Under the pieces are notes generated by a model. It saw only the letters and a list, made by a program, of their open reading frames with translations, did no database searches and was not told the DNA's origin. 5,213 bases of DNA from Actinomycetota bacterium. Its GTDB lineage: Bacteria; Actinomycetota; Rubrobacteria; Rubrobacterales; Rubrobacteraceae. Location: positions 1 through 5,213 of the forward strand of contig JAIVIG010000395.1 of assembly GCA_020200675.1 (NCBI GenBank), read 5' to 3'. This document shows positions 4,824 to 5,213 of this stretch, in pieces (the stretch's first letter is position 1; each line of letters opens with the position of its first letter). Made by a program: the position numbers and the translations under genes.

Positions 4824-4846
4824 GCCGTCGGCTACGGGCCGACGGC
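4824..4846. repeat. 9-bp hairpin over the ridA stop codon
   Basis: GCCGTCGGC (4824-4832) and GCCGACGGC (4838-4846) are perfect inverted arms around a 5-base loop. On the minus-strand mRNA the ridA TAG lies at the loop and first arm. There is no T-run, so it is not a convincing intrinsic terminator. It could shield the 3' end of the upstream message or reduce read-through into hypC. The hairpin is seen; its role is inferred. Confidence 0.65.
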
Positions 4847-5213
4847 GCTTACTTCGACCTCCGCTGCGATCGTGACCGGCAGTCCTAGCGGCAGCGTCGC
4901 CATGCCCACGGCCGTGCGAGCGTGCAGGCCGGTTTCGGGACCGTACAGCTCCAGGATCAAGTCCGAAAATCCGTTGATGACGTTGGTCGTTGCCCCGAAG
5001 TCCGGCGCCGCGTTGACCATGCCGTGAACCATGAGCCACGCGCTTACCCGGTCCAGATCCCCCAGCTCGCGCTTGAGGCTGCCGAGCACCGAGAGCGCCG
5101 TCAGCCGCGCCGCCTGGTAACCCTCCTCCGGCGAGACTTCCACGCCCACCTTGCCGAACGGTTCGGCGGGCGAGCCGTCCAGGTTGAGAGGGCCGTGGCC
5201 GCTGACGTAGGCC
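4832..5213 (-). CDS. RidA/YjgF/UK114-family protein (5' end missing)
   Basis: RidA-family proteins are small trimers. Many hydrolyse reactive enamine/imine intermediates; others have different or unknown roles. The visible 126 residues begin AYVSGHGPLNLDGSP, go on with FGKVGVEVSPEEGYQAARL, then NVINGFSDLILELYG and HARTAVGMATLPLGLPVTIA, and end at the TAG at 4832. This is the pattern of the YjgF-like subgroup with SG-x-GP and G-YQAAR. The Arg in HART matches the substrate-binding Arg of RidA. The GTG at 5149 is internal, since conserved sequence continues upstream to the window edge; perhaps 25-30 residues are missing. Only 31 bases separate it from hypC, so the genes may be co-transcribed, though a hairpin intervenes. 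A hydrogenase role is not established. Confidence 0.88.
   Translation of the reverse strand, partial: AYVSGHGPLNLDGSPAEPFGKVGVEVSPEEGYQAARLTALSVLGSLKRELGDLDRVSAWLMVHGMVNAAPDFGATTNVINGFSDLILELYGPETGLHARTAVGMATLPLGLPVTIAAEVEVSAVGP

Overview
The window falls into two contrasting parts that meet at about position 2016. The right part (2016-5213) is GC-rich, tightly packed and entirely on the minus strand. It holds the end of a [NiFe]-hydrogenase maturation operon. The left part (1-2015) is visibly less GC-rich and looks like an accessory island: an intact MazEF-type toxin-antitoxin pair, a small conserved protein, a GIY-YIG-type nuclease, and decayed scraps of other mobile or toxin-antitoxin genes. 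The organism is probably a high-GC bacterium. The paired HypC proteins and the extended HypE N-terminus would suit an actinobacterium (Rubrobacter-like is my guess), but the sequence does not prove this.

Hydrogenase region, in transcription order (right to left). A RidA/YjgF-family protein enters from outside the window (5213-4832). It is followed by hypC (4800-4522), a second diverged HypC-like gene (4525-4262), hypD (4216-3092) and hypE (3095-2016). GTGA overlaps join hypC to the second HypC gene and hypD to hypE, and strong Shine-Dalgarno sequences precede hypC and hypD. HypC and HypD form the scaffold on which the Fe(CN)2CO unit is built. HypE, with HypF (not seen here), makes the cyanide ligand on its C-terminal cysteine, which is present as the final PRIC. 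A 9-bp hairpin covers the ridA stop codon just before hypC. A degenerate heptamer repeat lies between the second HypC gene and hypD.

Accessory region, also read right to left. The GIY-YIG-like gene (1953-1243) keeps its nuclease core but seems to have lost the usual C-terminal end. Beyond it lie the last ~23 codons of a hicB-like antitoxin (1219-1148) and the first ~34 codons of a hicA-like toxin (1151-1050). The hicA piece carries two compensating frameshifts. It reads directly into the upstream region of mazE (1011-775), which has a plausible promoter and a near-perfect 18-bp palindrome as operator. mazF (775-437) and a 78-residue conserved protein (433-197) follow with almost no gaps. After a terminator-like hairpin come a ribosome-binding site and the first ~10 codons of what looks like a DUF433 gene (150-121). 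That piece abuts, at about position 121, what may be a TnpB C-terminal fragment on the plus strand. A perfect 16-bp inverted repeat (45-77) lies beside it.

I see no wholly new system. The most unusual content is the chain of truncated toxin-antitoxin genes fused end to end around a live mazEF module, and the HypC paralogue that lacks the N-terminal cysteine.
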